A stretch of DNA of 41,600 nucleotides, from positions 1-41,600 of the forward strand of contig CAAEMX010000044.1 in the NCBI GenBank assembly GCA_900757185.1, given 5' to 3'. Origin of the DNA: an uncultured Collinsella sp. Lineage in GTDB: Bacteria > Actinomycetota > Coriobacteriia > Coriobacteriales > Coriobacteriaceae. Both the position numbers and the translations under genes were made by a program. Numbering within the stretch: position 1 is the stretch's first letter; every line of letters begins with the position of its first letter. Shown here piece after piece: positions 1 to 10,360 of the stretch. The notes under the pieces were generated by a model. The model was not told the DNA's origin. It saw nothing but the letters and a program-made list of their open reading frames with translations, and searched no databases.

Positions 1-139
1 AGACTGAAGCCCACCGGCCTAATGGCTTGGCGTCAGCATGCCGCGATTCGGTCGCACGGAGAGCATTTCCCAGTTGACAAAACTATAGGAACACCCCCCT
101 GCATCGGTAACACAGAGCCCGTGCTGGACAAACAGCCGA
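1..139. other. Left-edge region without a recognised gene
   Basis: This stretch lies downstream of the oppF stop codon. I see no convincing coding region in it. A short imperfect stem (AAGCC pairing with GGCTT/GGGCTT around 6-30) could be part of a weak terminator for the opp operon, but it has no T-run behind it inside the window. Confidence 0.4.
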
Positions 140-1168
140 CTACAGGTCGATGTGAGATTCCTTGATCGGGAACGGCTCGGCGAAGTGGCAGGCGCAGCAG
201 TGACCCGGTGCGACTTCCTTAAACTCGGGAAGCTTCTCAGAGCAGATACCCTGCGCAATCGGGCAGCGCGTGTGGAAACGGCAACCGGTCGGCGGATCCA
301 GCGGTGACGGCGGGTCGCCGGCAAGGATGATGCGCTTACGAGTCTTCTGGATATCCGGATCGGGCACCGGCACAGCAGACAGCAGCGACTGCGTGTACGG
401 GTGGTGCGGCTCACTGTAGAGCGTCTTCCAGTCCGAAACCTCAACCATCTTGCCCAGGTACATAACGGCAACACGGTCGGAAATATGCTGTACGACAGAG
501 AGGTCATGAGCAATGAAGAGATAAGCCGTACCGAACTTGTCCTGGAGCTCCTTCAGCAGGTTCAGAACCTGGGCCTGAATGGACACATCCAGAGCGGAAA
601 CCGGCTCGTCGCAGATAATCAGCTTGGGCTTAAGCGCAAATGCACGGGCAATGCCGACACGCTGACGCTGGCCGCCGGAAAACTCATGAGGATAGCGGTT
701 AATGTGCTCGGGGTTCAGTCCGACAACGTCGAGAAGCTCGCGGACACGCTCAATGCGCTCCTCCTTGGTGCCCACGCCGTGAATGGTCATGGGCTCGGAG
801 ACGATCTCACCGATTGTCATACGAGGATTGAGCGAAGCATAAGGATCCTGGAAGATAAACTGCATCTCACGACGCATGTCCTTGATCTCATGCTTGCTCA
901 TCTCGGCAACATCTTTGCCCTGGAAGAACACCTTACCGGCCGTCGGCTTGGTGAGGCGCATGATGGTACGGCCCGTGGTGGACTTACCGCAACCAGACTC
1001 GCCGACCAGACCAAAGGTCTCGCCAGGATAGATTTCGAACGAAATGTCGTTCACAGCAGAGACGACACGCTTGGAGAAGCGCTTGGCGAACATGCCGGAC
1101 TCAGCGGGAAACTCCTTAGAGAGGTGCTCGACCTTCAGCAGCGGAGTACGCTCGTTGGTATCTGCCAT
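140..1168 (-). CDS. oppF: Oligopeptide ABC transporter ATP-binding protein OppF
   Basis: One of the two cytoplasmic ATPases that power the peptide importer encoded by this operon. The 342-residue protein has a Walker A motif GESGCGKST at about 56-64, a Q-loop at FQDPYASLNP, an ABC signature FSGGQRQR at about 163-170 and Walker B LIICDEPVSALD at about 183-194. The C-terminal extension carries GCRFHTRCP and several further Cys residues (about 296, 302, 309, 324-327), as is usual for the OppD/OppF/DppD/DppF subfamily. The ATG overlaps the oppD stop by one base (TAATG), so the pair is translationally coupled. It is the last gene of oppABCDF. DppF is the alternative name; the substrate cannot be decided from the ATPase. 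Confidence 0.93.
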   Translation of the reverse strand: MADTNERTPLLKVEHLSKEFPAESGMFAKRFSKRVVSAVNDISFEIYPGETFGLVGESGCGKSTTGRTIMRLTKPTAGKVFFQGKDVAEMSKHEIKDMRREMQFIFQDPYASLNPRMTIGEIVSEPMTIHGVGTKEERIERVRELLDVVGLNPEHINRYPHEFSGGQRQRVGIARAFALKPKLIICDEPVSALDVSIQAQVLNLLKELQDKFGTAYLFIAHDLSVVQHISDRVAVMYLGKMVEVSDWKTLYSEPHHPYTQSLLSAVPVPDPDIQKTRKRIILAGDPPSPLDPPTGCRFHTRCPIAQGICSEKLPEFKEVAPGHCCACHFAEPFPIKESHIDL

Positions 1169-2259
1169 TACGCCTCGCCTCCCTTCTTGGAATCCTTGCG
1201 CGTACGGGACGTCTCAGGAGCGTTCTTGAGGAACTCGGGGTCACCGGAGTAGTGGCACGCAGAGTAATGACCAGACTCGGTGACAACGCGCTCGGGGCGC
1301 TGCTCGCGGCACTTGTCCGTCGCATAGGGGCAACGAGGAGAGAAGACGCAGCCCTCAGGCAAGTTCATGAGCGAAGGCGGGTTGCCGTGAATCGGCGTCA
1401 GCGGCTTCTTCTCTTCGATGGCCTGCTCCGGGATGGAGCGGATAAGGCCCCAGGTGTAGGGGTGGCGGCTCTCGTAGAAGATTTCCTCAGCAGTACCGAA
1501 CTCGACAGGACGGCCGGCATACATAACCATGATTTTGTCGGCCATATCGGCGACAACGCCCAGGTCATGGGTAATCATGATGATGGCGTTGCCGTTCTTC
1601 TCCTGCATTTCCTGCATAAGCTCAATAATCTGAGCCTGAATGGTAACGTCCAGGGCGGTCGTGGGCTCGTCGGCAATCAGAATATCGGGATCGCAGGCAA
1701 GGGCCATAGCAATCATGACGCGCTGACGCATGCCACCAGAGAACTGGTGCGGATACTCATTGACGCGCTTCTCGGGCTCGGGAATGCCAACGAGGTCCAA
1801 AAGCTCGGTGGCGCGCTTGAGCGCCTCCTGCTTGGAGTAGCCACGATGCAGACGAAGGCCCTCGCCCACCTGCTTGCCGATCTTATAGACCGGGTTCAAG
1901 GAGGTCATAGGATCCTGGAAGATCATCGCGATATCGTTACCGCGAATGTGCTGCATCTCTTCCTCGGTCATCTCGAGGATAGAACGACCGCGATAGCGAA
2001 CGTCGCCGCCCTCAATCTTTCCCGGAGGCATCGAGATAAGACCCATGATGGTCATGGCGGTCACGGACTTACCGGAGCCGGACTCACCGACGACACCCAG
2101 GGTCTCGCCGCGATCGAGTGTGTAGGACACACCGTCGACAGCGCGAACGACACCATCTTCGGTATGGAAATACATCTTAAGGTCATCGACCTCGAGCAGA
2201 TGCTGGCCCTCGGGAACCGGCTGGTCCTTCAGGTCCACATAGTTCTTGTTCTTCTTCAT
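1168..2259 (-). CDS. oppD: Oligopeptide ABC transporter ATP-binding protein OppD
   Basis: Second cytoplasmic ATPase of the peptide importer, 363 residues. Walker A GESGSGKS is at about 58-65, the Q-loop at FQDPMTSLNP (about 115), the signature FSGGMRQR at about 173-180, Walker B DILIADEPTTALD at about 192-204, and the H-loop His at about 231. The C-terminal oligopeptide-transporter extension has GCVFSPRCPYA and four Cys (about 304, 310, 317, 335), a pattern reported to bind an Fe-S cluster in this subfamily. The start lies 2 bp after the oppC stop and its own stop overlaps oppF. The family is certain; peptide as substrate is inferred from the operon. Confidence 0.93.
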   Translation of the reverse strand: MKKNKNYVDLKDQPVPEGQHLLEVDDLKMYFHTEDGVVRAVDGVSYTLDRGETLGVVGESGSGKSVTAMTIMGLISMPPGKIEGGDVRYRGRSILEMTEEEMQHIRGNDIAMIFQDPMTSLNPVYKIGKQVGEGLRLHRGYSKQEALKRATELLDLVGIPEPEKRVNEYPHQFSGGMRQRVMIAMALACDPDILIADEPTTALDVTIQAQIIELMQEMQEKNGNAIIMITHDLGVVADMADKIMVMYAGRPVEFGTAEEIFYESRHPYTWGLIRSIPEQAIEEKKPLTPIHGNPPSLMNLPEGCVFSPRCPYATDKCREQRPERVVTESGHYSACHYSGDPEFLKNAPETSRTRKDSKKGGEA

Positions 2260-2261
2260 CC

Positions 2262-3197
2262 TTATGCGTCCTTCATCTTGACGTCGAGGGCGTCGCGCAG
2301 ACCGTCACCCAGCAGGGTGAAGGCGAGCACCGTCGAGAGAATTGCCAGACCGGGCATGATCATCATCCAGGGAGCAGTCAGAAGATACTGCTGACCGTCC
2401 TGAATCATGGAGCCCCACGAAGGCGTAGGCGGGATAACGCCCATGCCGAGGAAGGACAGGGCAGACTCGGTCAGAATAGCGCCACCAATGTTCATGGTCG
2501 CATAGACCACGATAGAAGCAACGGAGTTCGGGAAGATATGGCGCATAACGATACGCGCATCGGATGCACCCATAGCGCGAGCGGCGTCAACATAGTCGTT
2601 CTCTTTGACCGTCAGGATCGCGGATCGGAAGACGCGCGCAATCGAAGGCCAGCCGAGAATGCCGATGGCGATAAAGACATTCTGAAGACCACGACCGATA
2701 ACGGCAATCATGGCAACAACGAACAGCACGTACGGGAACGCCAGGAAGATGTCCGCACAGCGCATGATGATCGTATCCCAGATGCCGCCATAGAAACCGG
2801 CCAGGGCGCCCATGACCAGACCGATCACCGTGGAGATGGCGGTGGCCATAATACCGACGGAAAGCGAAACGCGTGCACCGTAGATAACACGGACGAGAAT
2901 GTCACGACCAAGAGAGTCGGTGCCAAACGGGTGCTCGGCACACGGAGCCAGCAGCGACGTCTCGGCCATGGTGGTCGAGTCAGAAGCCGTAGGAGAGCCG
3001 AGCCAGGGCTTAGCCCACAGATCGGCGGTCAGGGCGACCACAACAACGATGATGATCCAGCAGACACCGATAACGGCGAGCTTGTTCTTACGAAGACGCT
3101 TAAAAGCGTCGCCCCACAGCGTGCGGGACTTGGCGGGAGCAGATGCGGCCTTGGTGGCGGTAGCCTGCTCCTGAGACTGAGAATCAGTTTCCTGCAT
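2262..3197 (-). CDS. oppC: Oligopeptide ABC transporter permease OppC
   Basis: Membrane subunit of the peptide importer, 311 residues. A hydrophilic, cytoplasmic N-terminus of about 35 residues precedes the first membrane span, which includes the stretch VIGVCWIIIVVVVALTADL. HPFGTDSLGRDILVRVIYGAR is the hallmark of DppC/OppC permeases and begins the BPD_transp_1 domain. The EAA coupling loop is at DAARAMGASDARIVMRHIFPN. About six membrane segments are visible. The ATG has a good ribosome binding site (GGAGGT at 3205-3210) and the stop is 2 bp before oppD. It pairs with OppB to form the pore. Confidence 0.93.
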   Translation of the reverse strand: MQETDSQSQEQATATKAASAPAKSRTLWGDAFKRLRKNKLAVIGVCWIIIVVVVALTADLWAKPWLGSPTASDSTTMAETSLLAPCAEHPFGTDSLGRDILVRVIYGARVSLSVGIMATAISTVIGLVMGALAGFYGGIWDTIIMRCADIFLAFPYVLFVVAMIAVIGRGLQNVFIAIGILGWPSIARVFRSAILTVKENDYVDAARAMGASDARIVMRHIFPNSVASIVVYATMNIGGAILTESALSFLGMGVIPPTPSWGSMIQDGQQYLLTAPWMMIMPGLAILSTVLAFTLLGDGLRDALDVKMKDA

Positions 3198-3211
3198 GAG
3201 ACGTACCTCCC

Positions 3212-4249
3212 TTAGGCCTTATCCGACGGACCGCCAAGGCGGATGCGCGGGTCGAGGAATGCATAGCTAATGTCGACGAGCAGGTTGATCACCATAACGA
3301 CGACAACAATGAGCGTAACGCCGCCCATAACGATGGGCCAGTCGCGCATGCTAATGGCGCGGTAGACCTCGAAGCCGATGCCGGGCCAGTTAAAGACCGT
3401 CTCGGTCAGGATGGCGCCCGAAAGCATGCCGCCGAAGTCGACACCAATATAGGTAACGACGGGGATGAGTGCATTCTTAAGCGCATGCTTGATAATGATC
3501 GCGCGATTGGAGAGACCCTTGGCCTTTGCCGTACGGATGTAATCCTGGTTCATGACGTCAAGCAGCTGCGAGCGCATAATGCGGGCGGCATAAGCGGTCG
3601 AAACCGAAGCCAGCGTAATGGTCGGAAGCACATAGTGCATCCAATCCTGATACTGAGAGCTGGAACCGCCGGCACCCGAGATCGGCATGGAGAATGCACC
3701 GCCCGTGGCGTCCTTGAGAATGACGCCAAAGAACAGCTGCAGCAACATACCGAGCCAGAAGGCCGGGACGGCAACGAGAATCGACGTGGTGAGCGTTACC
3801 AAAATATCCCAGAAGGAATAACGCTTAACCGCCGAAATGATACCCGCACCGATACCCATGATTGCCTCGAGCACGATGGCGCACGCGGCAAGTTTGACCG
3901 TATACGGATACTTCTGGGCAAAGATTTCCGTAACCGGCAGCTTGCGCTGGTACGAATTGCCCAGATCGCCATGAAGCAGGCCGTTCATGTAATACAAGTA
4001 ACGGTCCACGAGCGACGTTTGAACGGGGTCGCCGTTCTCGTCAAGGATCGCGTTGCCGTCCTCGTCCGTCTGGACCAGGTGATAGCGAACGCGAAGCTGA
4101 AGCTCCACCTCGGGGGACAGAGCCTTGTCTCCACCGATCAGCTTGATCGGATCTCCCGGCACGATATTCTGGAGGGCGAACAGAATCAGCGTAACGCCCA
4201 AAAACACCGGGATGAACTGAAGCACACGTTTAACGATGTACTTACCCAT
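3212..4249 (-). CDS. oppB: Oligopeptide ABC transporter permease OppB
   Basis: Partner membrane subunit of OppC, 345 residues. The N-terminus KYIVKRVLQFIPVFLGVTLILFAL is the typical first span of DppB/OppB proteins, followed by NIVPGDPI. A relatively long extracytoplasmic loop (about 40-100) precedes the BPD_transp_1 core. The EAA loop reads RTAKAKGLSNRAIIIKHALKNA and the protein ends with VDISYAFLDPRIRLG, as in the family. Start ATG with GGGGAG just upstream (4251-4260). It is separated from oppA by about 157 bp holding a stem-loop, which suggests lower expression than the binding protein. Confidence 0.93.
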   Translation of the reverse strand: MGKYIVKRVLQFIPVFLGVTLILFALQNIVPGDPIKLIGGDKALSPEVELQLRVRYHLVQTDEDGNAILDENGDPVQTSLVDRYLYYMNGLLHGDLGNSYQRKLPVTEIFAQKYPYTVKLAACAIVLEAIMGIGAGIISAVKRYSFWDILVTLTTSILVAVPAFWLGMLLQLFFGVILKDATGGAFSMPISGAGGSSSQYQDWMHYVLPTITLASVSTAYAARIMRSQLLDVMNQDYIRTAKAKGLSNRAIIIKHALKNALIPVVTYIGVDFGGMLSGAILTETVFNWPGIGFEVYRAISMRDWPIVMGGVTLIVVVVMVINLLVDISYAFLDPRIRLGGPSDKA

Positions 4250-4280
4250 ACCACTCCCCTATCTAGGGATTAACCTAAAT

Positions 4281-4308
4281 GGGATGCCGATCGCCAGACC
4301 GGCATCCC
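4281..4308 (-). terminator. Stem-loop between oppA and oppB
   Basis: Arms GGGATGCCG and CGGCATCCC enclose a 10-base loop. On the minus strand the hairpin follows the oppA stop and precedes oppB. It has no real T-run, so I read it as an mRNA-stabilising or partially terminating element. Such elements commonly follow binding-protein genes in ABC operons and give the binding protein in excess. Confidence 0.55.
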
Positions 4309-4406
4309 AAAATTACCATCAGCCAGTTTACCCCAGGTTAGGGAGAACTGTATGTTTCCCATGAGGTCTACGTAAATACTTGACCCTCACGGAAGCTGCA
4401 AAACCC

Positions 4407-6083
4407 TTAGGCGAGCTCGGCGGTACCCAGATCGGCGCGCTTCTGCGGATCAACATAGAGATGCTTGACGCGGTCAGAGCCAGCGATGGTGTGCGTGTAG
4501 AACATCACCGGGATAACCGGGCAGTCAGCAGCGACCATGGCGTCGGCCTCCCGCATCTTGGCGATGCGCTCCTCGTCATCAACCGTGGTGCGGGCCTCGT
4601 CGACCTTGGCATCGAACTCGGGGTTGCTGTAACCGGAGCGGTTGTCGCCACCGAGGGAGTCGGAGTGGAACAGCGGGTACAGGAAGTTGTCCATGATCGG
4701 GTAATCGGCGATCCAGCCCAGACGGCCGAACTGATAGTTGAAGTTCTGATACTGCTCGAGCAGGGCAGACCACTCAGGGGTATCGGAGACAGCGGTAACG
4801 CCAACCTTGGCGAGGTCGCCGATGATGGACTCCATGATCTCCTTGTGACCACCGTCCTGGTTGTAGGAAAGGGTCACGCTAATGCCACGATCGCCGTTAG
4901 CGCCAGCGGGAGCGACCTTGTCGAGGTACTCGTTAGCCTTGTCGACGTCATAGGCGCAGAACTCCCATGCGCCCTCCTTGTAGCCGGCGATTCCCGGAGG
5001 AACAATACCGTCGGCGGGGGTACGGGTACCCTTGAAGATGGTCTTGCAGATGGCCTCACGGTTGATGGCCAGGGAGATGCCCTTGCGCAGGTCGGCGTTA
5101 TTGAACGGCTCGGCCGTGGTGTTGCAGGTCAGATAGTACGTGGAAGGCTCGGCACCGAGCAGCATATGCTCGCCGTCACCCATGGTGTAACCGTCCTTGG
5201 ACTCGCCACGGTCCTTCTTGGCGGCATCGATCTGAGCAACGGGAACGTCGCAGACATCGAGGTTACCGGCCTGGAACTCCTTGTAAGCGGTCTCCATGTC
5301 CTTGATGACCTGGAAGTGGATGCCATCGATCTTGGCCTTGTCGCCATAGTAATCGTCAAACTTCTTGAGGTTGATCTCCTGGCCATCCTCCCACTTACCG
5401 TCCATCATGAACGGGCCGTTACCGACCGGGGCAAGGTAGAAGCTCTTGACATCGGACTCGGCGCACTCGGGAACCGGGGACAGAGCCGGGTGAGAGGCGA
5501 CGAAGGGGAAGTCGGCGTAAGCGGAAGACAGCTTGACGACGAGGGTCTCATCGTCGGGGCAAGTAACACCGCTGAGCTCGGTAGCGTTGCCGGCAAGCAG
5601 ATCGTCATAGCCCTCAACCATGGAAAGGTGATAGGAGACCTCGGAAGGACCATACTCGGTGGCGATGGCCGACTTGGTGTTGACTAGACGCTCCCAACCG
5701 AGCTTGAAGGACTTGGAGGTAACGTCGTCACCGTTGTGGAACTTAGCCTTCTTGATCTTGAAGGTGAACTCGGTGGCGTCGTCGTTAGCCTCAAAGGACT
5801 CGCAAGCCAGCGGAACGATCTCGCCCTTCTCGGGGTCGTACTCCGTCAGAGCGTCGAAGAGCTGGTACTCGACCTGAGTGCCCTGATCCTCCTGGACGTT
5901 GTAGGGGTCGATGCAGACCGGGTTGTTGATGTAGAAGTTCAGCGTCGAACCGGAGTCAGATCCGGAAGCGTCGCCGCCCTTCTTGCCGCATGCGGCAAGA
6001 AAAGCCATGGAGCTCGCAGCGAGGGTGCCGCCAACAAAGGCGCGACGACCCATAACGGGCTGGTGGAACATAGAATCAGCCAT
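4407..6083 (-). CDS. oppA: Peptide ABC transporter substrate-binding lipoprotein OppA
   Basis: Extracytoplasmic binding protein of the SBP_bac_5 family that captures peptides and delivers them to OppBC. The start at 6083 is chosen because AAGGAGG lies 7-8 bases upstream; it gives 558 residues. The N-terminus MADSMFHQPVMGRRAFVGGT has a twin-arginine pair (13-14), then a hydrophobic stretch and a lipobox LAAC with Cys32, so it may be exported by Tat and lipid-anchored. The mature protein shows typical family stretches (TEFTFKIKKAKFHNGDDVTSKSFKLGWERL; LRKGISLAINREAICKTIFKG). It is the first gene of oppABCDF. The exact peptide specificity is not visible. Confidence 0.92.
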   Translation of the reverse strand: MADSMFHQPVMGRRAFVGGTLAASSMAFLAACGKKGGDASGSDSGSTLNFYINNPVCIDPYNVQEDQGTQVEYQLFDALTEYDPEKGEIVPLACESFEANDDATEFTFKIKKAKFHNGDDVTSKSFKLGWERLVNTKSAIATEYGPSEVSYHLSMVEGYDDLLAGNATELSGVTCPDDETLVVKLSSAYADFPFVASHPALSPVPECAESDVKSFYLAPVGNGPFMMDGKWEDGQEINLKKFDDYYGDKAKIDGIHFQVIKDMETAYKEFQAGNLDVCDVPVAQIDAAKKDRGESKDGYTMGDGEHMLLGAEPSTYYLTCNTTAEPFNNADLRKGISLAINREAICKTIFKGTRTPADGIVPPGIAGYKEGAWEFCAYDVDKANEYLDKVAPAGANGDRGISVTLSYNQDGGHKEIMESIIGDLAKVGVTAVSDTPEWSALLEQYQNFNYQFGRLGWIADYPIMDNFLYPLFHSDSLGGDNRSGYSNPEFDAKVDEARTTVDDEERIAKMREADAMVAADCPVIPVMFYTHTIAGSDRVKHLYVDPQKRADLGTAELA

Positions 6084-6161
6084 GCCATCCTCCTTATGAG
6101 ATAGGACAAAGTGAATTCGGCCGGGCAACGTCGAGACAGCCCAATCGAACCATTCAAACGC

Positions 6162-6196
6162 GGTCCGCCGTTATGGCTGGTTATGCAGTGCGGACC
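6162..6196 (-). promoter_or_regulatory. Inverted repeat in the oppA upstream region
   Basis: GGTCCGC (6162-6168) and GCGGACC (6190-6196) form 7-bp perfect arms around a 21-base spacer, about 80-110 bp before the oppA ATG. It could be an operator or a leader stem-loop. No clear -10/-35 pair could be fixed around it; TAAAAT on the minus strand just upstream (near 6220) is a possible -10. Confidence 0.35.
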
Positions 6197-6321
6197 AACG
6201 TTTCGCAATACAGTAGCGCATTTTATGCACAATATGGCGCTAATTCCGGTTAACGGTCGAGAATTTCTTTAGTTAGGCGAAGTATGTGGGGATATTTTGA
6301 CTCTATTACAAGTCTGTAAAC

Positions 6322-6353
6322 AAAAAGGGCCCCGCACATGCGGGACCCTTTAC
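6322..6353 (-). terminator. secG: Rho-independent terminator after secG
   Basis: On the minus strand AAAGGGTCCCGCA, a short loop and TGCGGGGCCCTTT are followed by TTTTTGTTT. It lies about 20-50 bases after the secG stop. The stem is also flanked by A/T on the other side, so it may work weakly in both directions. Confidence 0.85.
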
Positions 6354-6373
6354 AAACGTATATACGCCGATGC

Positions 6374-6628
6374 TTAGTAGCCGACGATGCCCTGCGGGAA
6401 GAAGAACATGCACAGCACGACGCACACGGCAAACACAACAGCCATGATGACGGTCAGGCGGTCAAGGTTCTGCTCCATAACGCCCGTGGCAGAGCTGGAG
6501 TTATACAGCGAGCTAGCGATCATATCCGAAACGCCGGTACCCTTACCGGAGTGCATCAGGACGAGAATCGTCAGCGCCACGGTAGAGATAGCCCAAACGA
6601 CAAACAGAAGAATCTGGAACGGACCCAT
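6374..6628 (-). CDS. secG: Preprotein translocase subunit SecG
   Basis: Small membrane subunit of the SecYEG protein export channel. At 84 residues it has the family's usual length and plan: a first span (ILLFVVWAISTVALTILVLM), the cytoplasmic loop HSGKGTGVSDMIASSLYNSS with the conserved GKG and a Gly/Ser-rich stretch, a pairing segment ATGVMEQNLDRLT, and a second span (VIMAVVFAVCVVLCMFFF). AAGGAGC stands 7-8 bases before the ATG. It has its own terminator and lies directly downstream of the glycolytic cluster, a placement also seen in other Gram-positive bacteria. Confidence 0.92.
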   Translation of the reverse strand: MGPFQILLFVVWAISTVALTILVLMHSGKGTGVSDMIASSLYNSSSATGVMEQNLDRLTVIMAVVFAVCVVLCMFFFPQGIVGY

Positions 6629-6695
6629 AGATAAGCTCCTTAATAGAACAATTCAAACTCCAGTACTGTACCACAACCCCCAACACTCCCCCACC

Positions 6696-6724
6696 TGCCA
6701 TTTAGGGACGGGTTAGAAATGGCA
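6696..6724. promoter_or_regulatory. Perfect inverted repeat between gpmI and secG
   Basis: TGCCATTT (6696-6703) and AAATGGCA (6717-6724) are perfect 8-bp arms around a 13-base spacer. It sits between the gpmI terminator and the secG start, 70-95 bp before the secG ATG, where an operator would be expected. Function unknown. Confidence 0.4.
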
Positions 6725-6732
6725 GAAATACC

Positions 6733-6767
6733 AAAAAGGGGGTCGTCCGGTTGTGGACAACCCCCTT
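6733..6767 (-). terminator. gpmI: Rho-independent terminator after gpmI
   Basis: On the minus strand AAGGGGGTTGTCC and GGACGACCCCCTT pair with one mismatch and are followed by TTTTT (A-run at 6733-6737 on the plus strand). It starts about 25 bases after the gpmI stop and closes the pgk-tpiA-gpmI unit. Confidence 0.88.
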
Positions 6768-6792
6768 ACTAGAAAACGGTATTTGTTTTCTA

Positions 6793-8346
6793 TTAGGCCT
6801 CGGTGGCGAGCACGCGACCCGTCATCTCGGCGGAAGGCTCAATACCAGCCATGGTGAGCATAGTCGGAGCGATATCGGAAAGACGGCCGTCCTCGATACC
6901 GGTGAGCTTGGCCTTATCATCAACGATGATGAACGGCACGCGGTTGGTGGTGTGAGCCGTAAACGGATGCTTGGAACCGTCGGAAGCAACGTCAAACATG
7001 TGATCGGCGTTGCCATGGTCGGCGGTAATCAGCGCAAAGCCGCCCTTAGCGAGAATCGCCGGGACAACCTTGGACAGAGCATCGTCAACAGCCTCGACGG
7101 CCTTAACGGCGGCGTCGAAGACACCGGTGTGACCAACCATGTCGCAGTTCGCGAAGTTCACGATGTAGAAATCAGCGCGATCCTCGTTGATTGCGGCGAC
7201 GAGCTTCTCGGTAACCTCGGGAGCGCTCATCTCGGGCTGCAGATCGTAGGTAGCGACCTTGGGGGAAGCGACGAGCACGCGCTCCTCGCCCTCCTTGGGC
7301 TCCTCGATGCCACCGTTGAGGAAGAACGTCACGTGAGCGTACTTCTCGGTCTCGGCGGTGTGCAGCTGCTTCAGGCCATTGGCTGCGATGACGTCGGCCA
7401 GAACGTTCTCGGGGAACGTCTTGGGGAAGGCGACCTCGACGTCAAACGTCGGATCGTACTCGGTCATCGTCACAAAGTGCGAGAGCTTGATCTGCTCGCG
7501 CTCAAAGCCGTCGAACTCCTTGTCCGTGAACACGCGGGTCATCTGACGGGCGCGGTCGGGACGGAAGTTGAAGAAGATGGCCGCGTCACCCTCGTGGATG
7601 CCCTCGTTGTGGGCAGCGAAGGGCTCGACGAACTCGTCGCCGCGCGGATCCTTCTCGTAGTAGGCCTTGATACCGGCAACGGGATCGGTATCGGCGTCGG
7701 ACGCATTGACCATGACGTCGTAGGCACGCTGGATGCGCTCCCAACGGTTGTCGCGGTCCATGGCCCAATAGCGGCCCGAAACGGTGGCGACGCGAGCGTC
7801 GCAACCGGTCTCCTCGGAAATCTTAGCCAGGAAGGCGCAGAACTCGCTCATGTAGCCGGCACCGGACTGCGGGTCGACATCGCGACCATCCATAAAGGCG
7901 TGGACGCGAACGGTCTTGACGCCATGCTGGGCAGCCATCTTGACCAGGGCCTCGACATGGTTCATGTGAGAATGAACGCCGCCGGGGCTCATAAGGCCCA
8001 TGAGGTGCAGGGTCTTGCCTTCGGCCTTGACATCGTCCATGGCCTTGACGAAGACCTCGTTCTTGGCGATAGAGCCGTCCTTGATGGCATTGTTGATGCG
8101 CGAAAGCTCCTGGAACACGATGCGGCCGGCACCGATGTTGAGGTGGCCTACCTCGGAGTTGCCCATCTGACCGTCGGGAAGGCCCACGTCCTCGCCCGAA
8201 GCACCGAGCGTGGTGTGGGGATACTGAGCGTACAGGCTATCAAGGAAGGGCGTCTTGGCAGCGGCGACGGCGTTCTCGCCATCGGCCGGAGCCAGGCCAC
8301 AGCCGTCCATGATGATCAGAAGTGCAGGAAGATGACGCTGTGCCAT
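6793..8346 (-). CDS. gpmI: 2,3-bisphosphoglycerate-independent phosphoglycerate mutase
   Basis: Interconverts 3- and 2-phosphoglycerate in glycolysis using two Mn ions and a phosphoserine intermediate; cytoplasmic. The 517 residues match the usual length of about 510. The N-terminus ALLIIMDGCGL holds the metal-binding Asp (about 14), and MGNSEVGHLNIGAGR holds the catalytic Ser (about 64). The substrate-binding inserted domain contains HSHMNHVEALV, RVHAFMDGRDVDPQSG and NFRPDRARQMTR. The C-terminal metal sites are NFANCDMVGHTG and TADHGNADHMFD. It starts 5 bp after the tpiA stop with a weak ribosome binding site, so it is probably coupled to tpiA. Confidence 0.96.
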   Translation of the reverse strand: MAQRHLPALLIIMDGCGLAPADGENAVAAAKTPFLDSLYAQYPHTTLGASGEDVGLPDGQMGNSEVGHLNIGAGRIVFQELSRINNAIKDGSIAKNEVFVKAMDDVKAEGKTLHLMGLMSPGGVHSHMNHVEALVKMAAQHGVKTVRVHAFMDGRDVDPQSGAGYMSEFCAFLAKISEETGCDARVATVSGRYWAMDRDNRWERIQRAYDVMVNASDADTDPVAGIKAYYEKDPRGDEFVEPFAAHNEGIHEGDAAIFFNFRPDRARQMTRVFTDKEFDGFEREQIKLSHFVTMTEYDPTFDVEVAFPKTFPENVLADVIAANGLKQLHTAETEKYAHVTFFLNGGIEEPKEGEERVLVASPKVATYDLQPEMSAPEVTEKLVAAINEDRADFYIVNFANCDMVGHTGVFDAAVKAVEAVDDALSKVVPAILAKGGFALITADHGNADHMFDVASDGSKHPFTAHTTNRVPFIIVDDKAKLTGIEDGRLSDIAPTMLTMAGIEPSAEMTGRVLATEA

Positions 8347-8351
8347 ATGTC

Positions 8352-9111
8352 CTACTCGCCTGCCTTAACGACCATAGAGGCGAAGTCGGCAGCCTTGAGC
8401 GAAGCGCCGCCCACGAGGGCGCCGTCAACGTCGGGCTTGGCGACGAGCTCGGCGATGTTGCCGGGCTTCGCGGAACCGCCGTAGAGAACGCGGATGCCGT
8501 TGGCGAGCTCCTCGCCGAACATCTCCTTGAGGGTCTCACGGATAGCGCCGCAGACCTCCTGAGCGTCCTCGGCGGTAGCGGTCTTGCCGGTGCCGATAGC
8601 CCAGATGGGCTCGTAGGCGACAACGACCTGCTTGGGGCAAGTGATCTCGAGACCCTCGAGACCAGCCTTGACCTGGTTCACGACGTGCTCGACATAGGTG
8701 CCAGCCTCGCGGACCTCGAGGGACTCGCCGCAGCAGAAGACGGGAACAAGACCGGCGGCAACGAGGGCCTTGGCCTTCTTGTTCTGGTCCTCGTCGGTCT
8801 CGTGGAAATAGTCGCGACGCTCGGAGTGACCGATGATGCAGTAGGTGCAGCCAGCAGACTTGAGCATGTCGCAAGAGGACTCACCGGTGAAGGCACCCTT
8901 GGCCTCCCAGTACACGTTCTGTGCACCGAGGGCGATGGGGGCAGCCTGAATGCGGTCATGAACCGTGGTGATGTCAATGGTCGGAGGGCAGACGAGCACC
9001 TCGACGCCAGCCGGAACCTCGGGCAGAGCCTGAGCCAGCTCGTCGGCGAGCTTGGCGGCCTCGGCGACGTCGTTGTTCATCTTCCAGTTACCAGCGATAA
9101 GAAGAGTGCGA

Positions 9112-9119
<8 letters not shown>
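8352..9119 (-). CDS. tpiA: Triosephosphate isomerase
   Basis: Interconverts dihydroxyacetone phosphate and glyceraldehyde 3-phosphate. The start at 9119 gives 255 residues, the family length, beginning MPNRTLLIAGNWKMNN with substrate-binding Asn11 and Lys13. IIGHSERR carries the electrophile His98, and VVAYEPIWAIGTGK carries the catalytic base Glu170 and the flexible loop 6. The phosphate-binding VLYGGSAKPGN and GALVGGASL follow. The ATG overlaps the pgk stop by 8 bases (ATGCCTAA), with GGAGG inside the pgk coding end. Longer in-frame starts exist but lie inside pgk without a binding site. Confidence 0.96.
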
Positions 9120-10302
<1,183 letters not shown>

Positions 10303-10360
10303 GTTTGCTTCTACCTTTCGTACGTGTCTGCCTCCCATTACGGCAGACGATTTCCTATAA

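Noticed and set aside
19..513. Long minus-strand open frame at the left edge, rich in Arg and Ser
   Set aside because: It overlaps the oppF coding end in another frame, has low-complexity shadow composition and no ribosome binding site.
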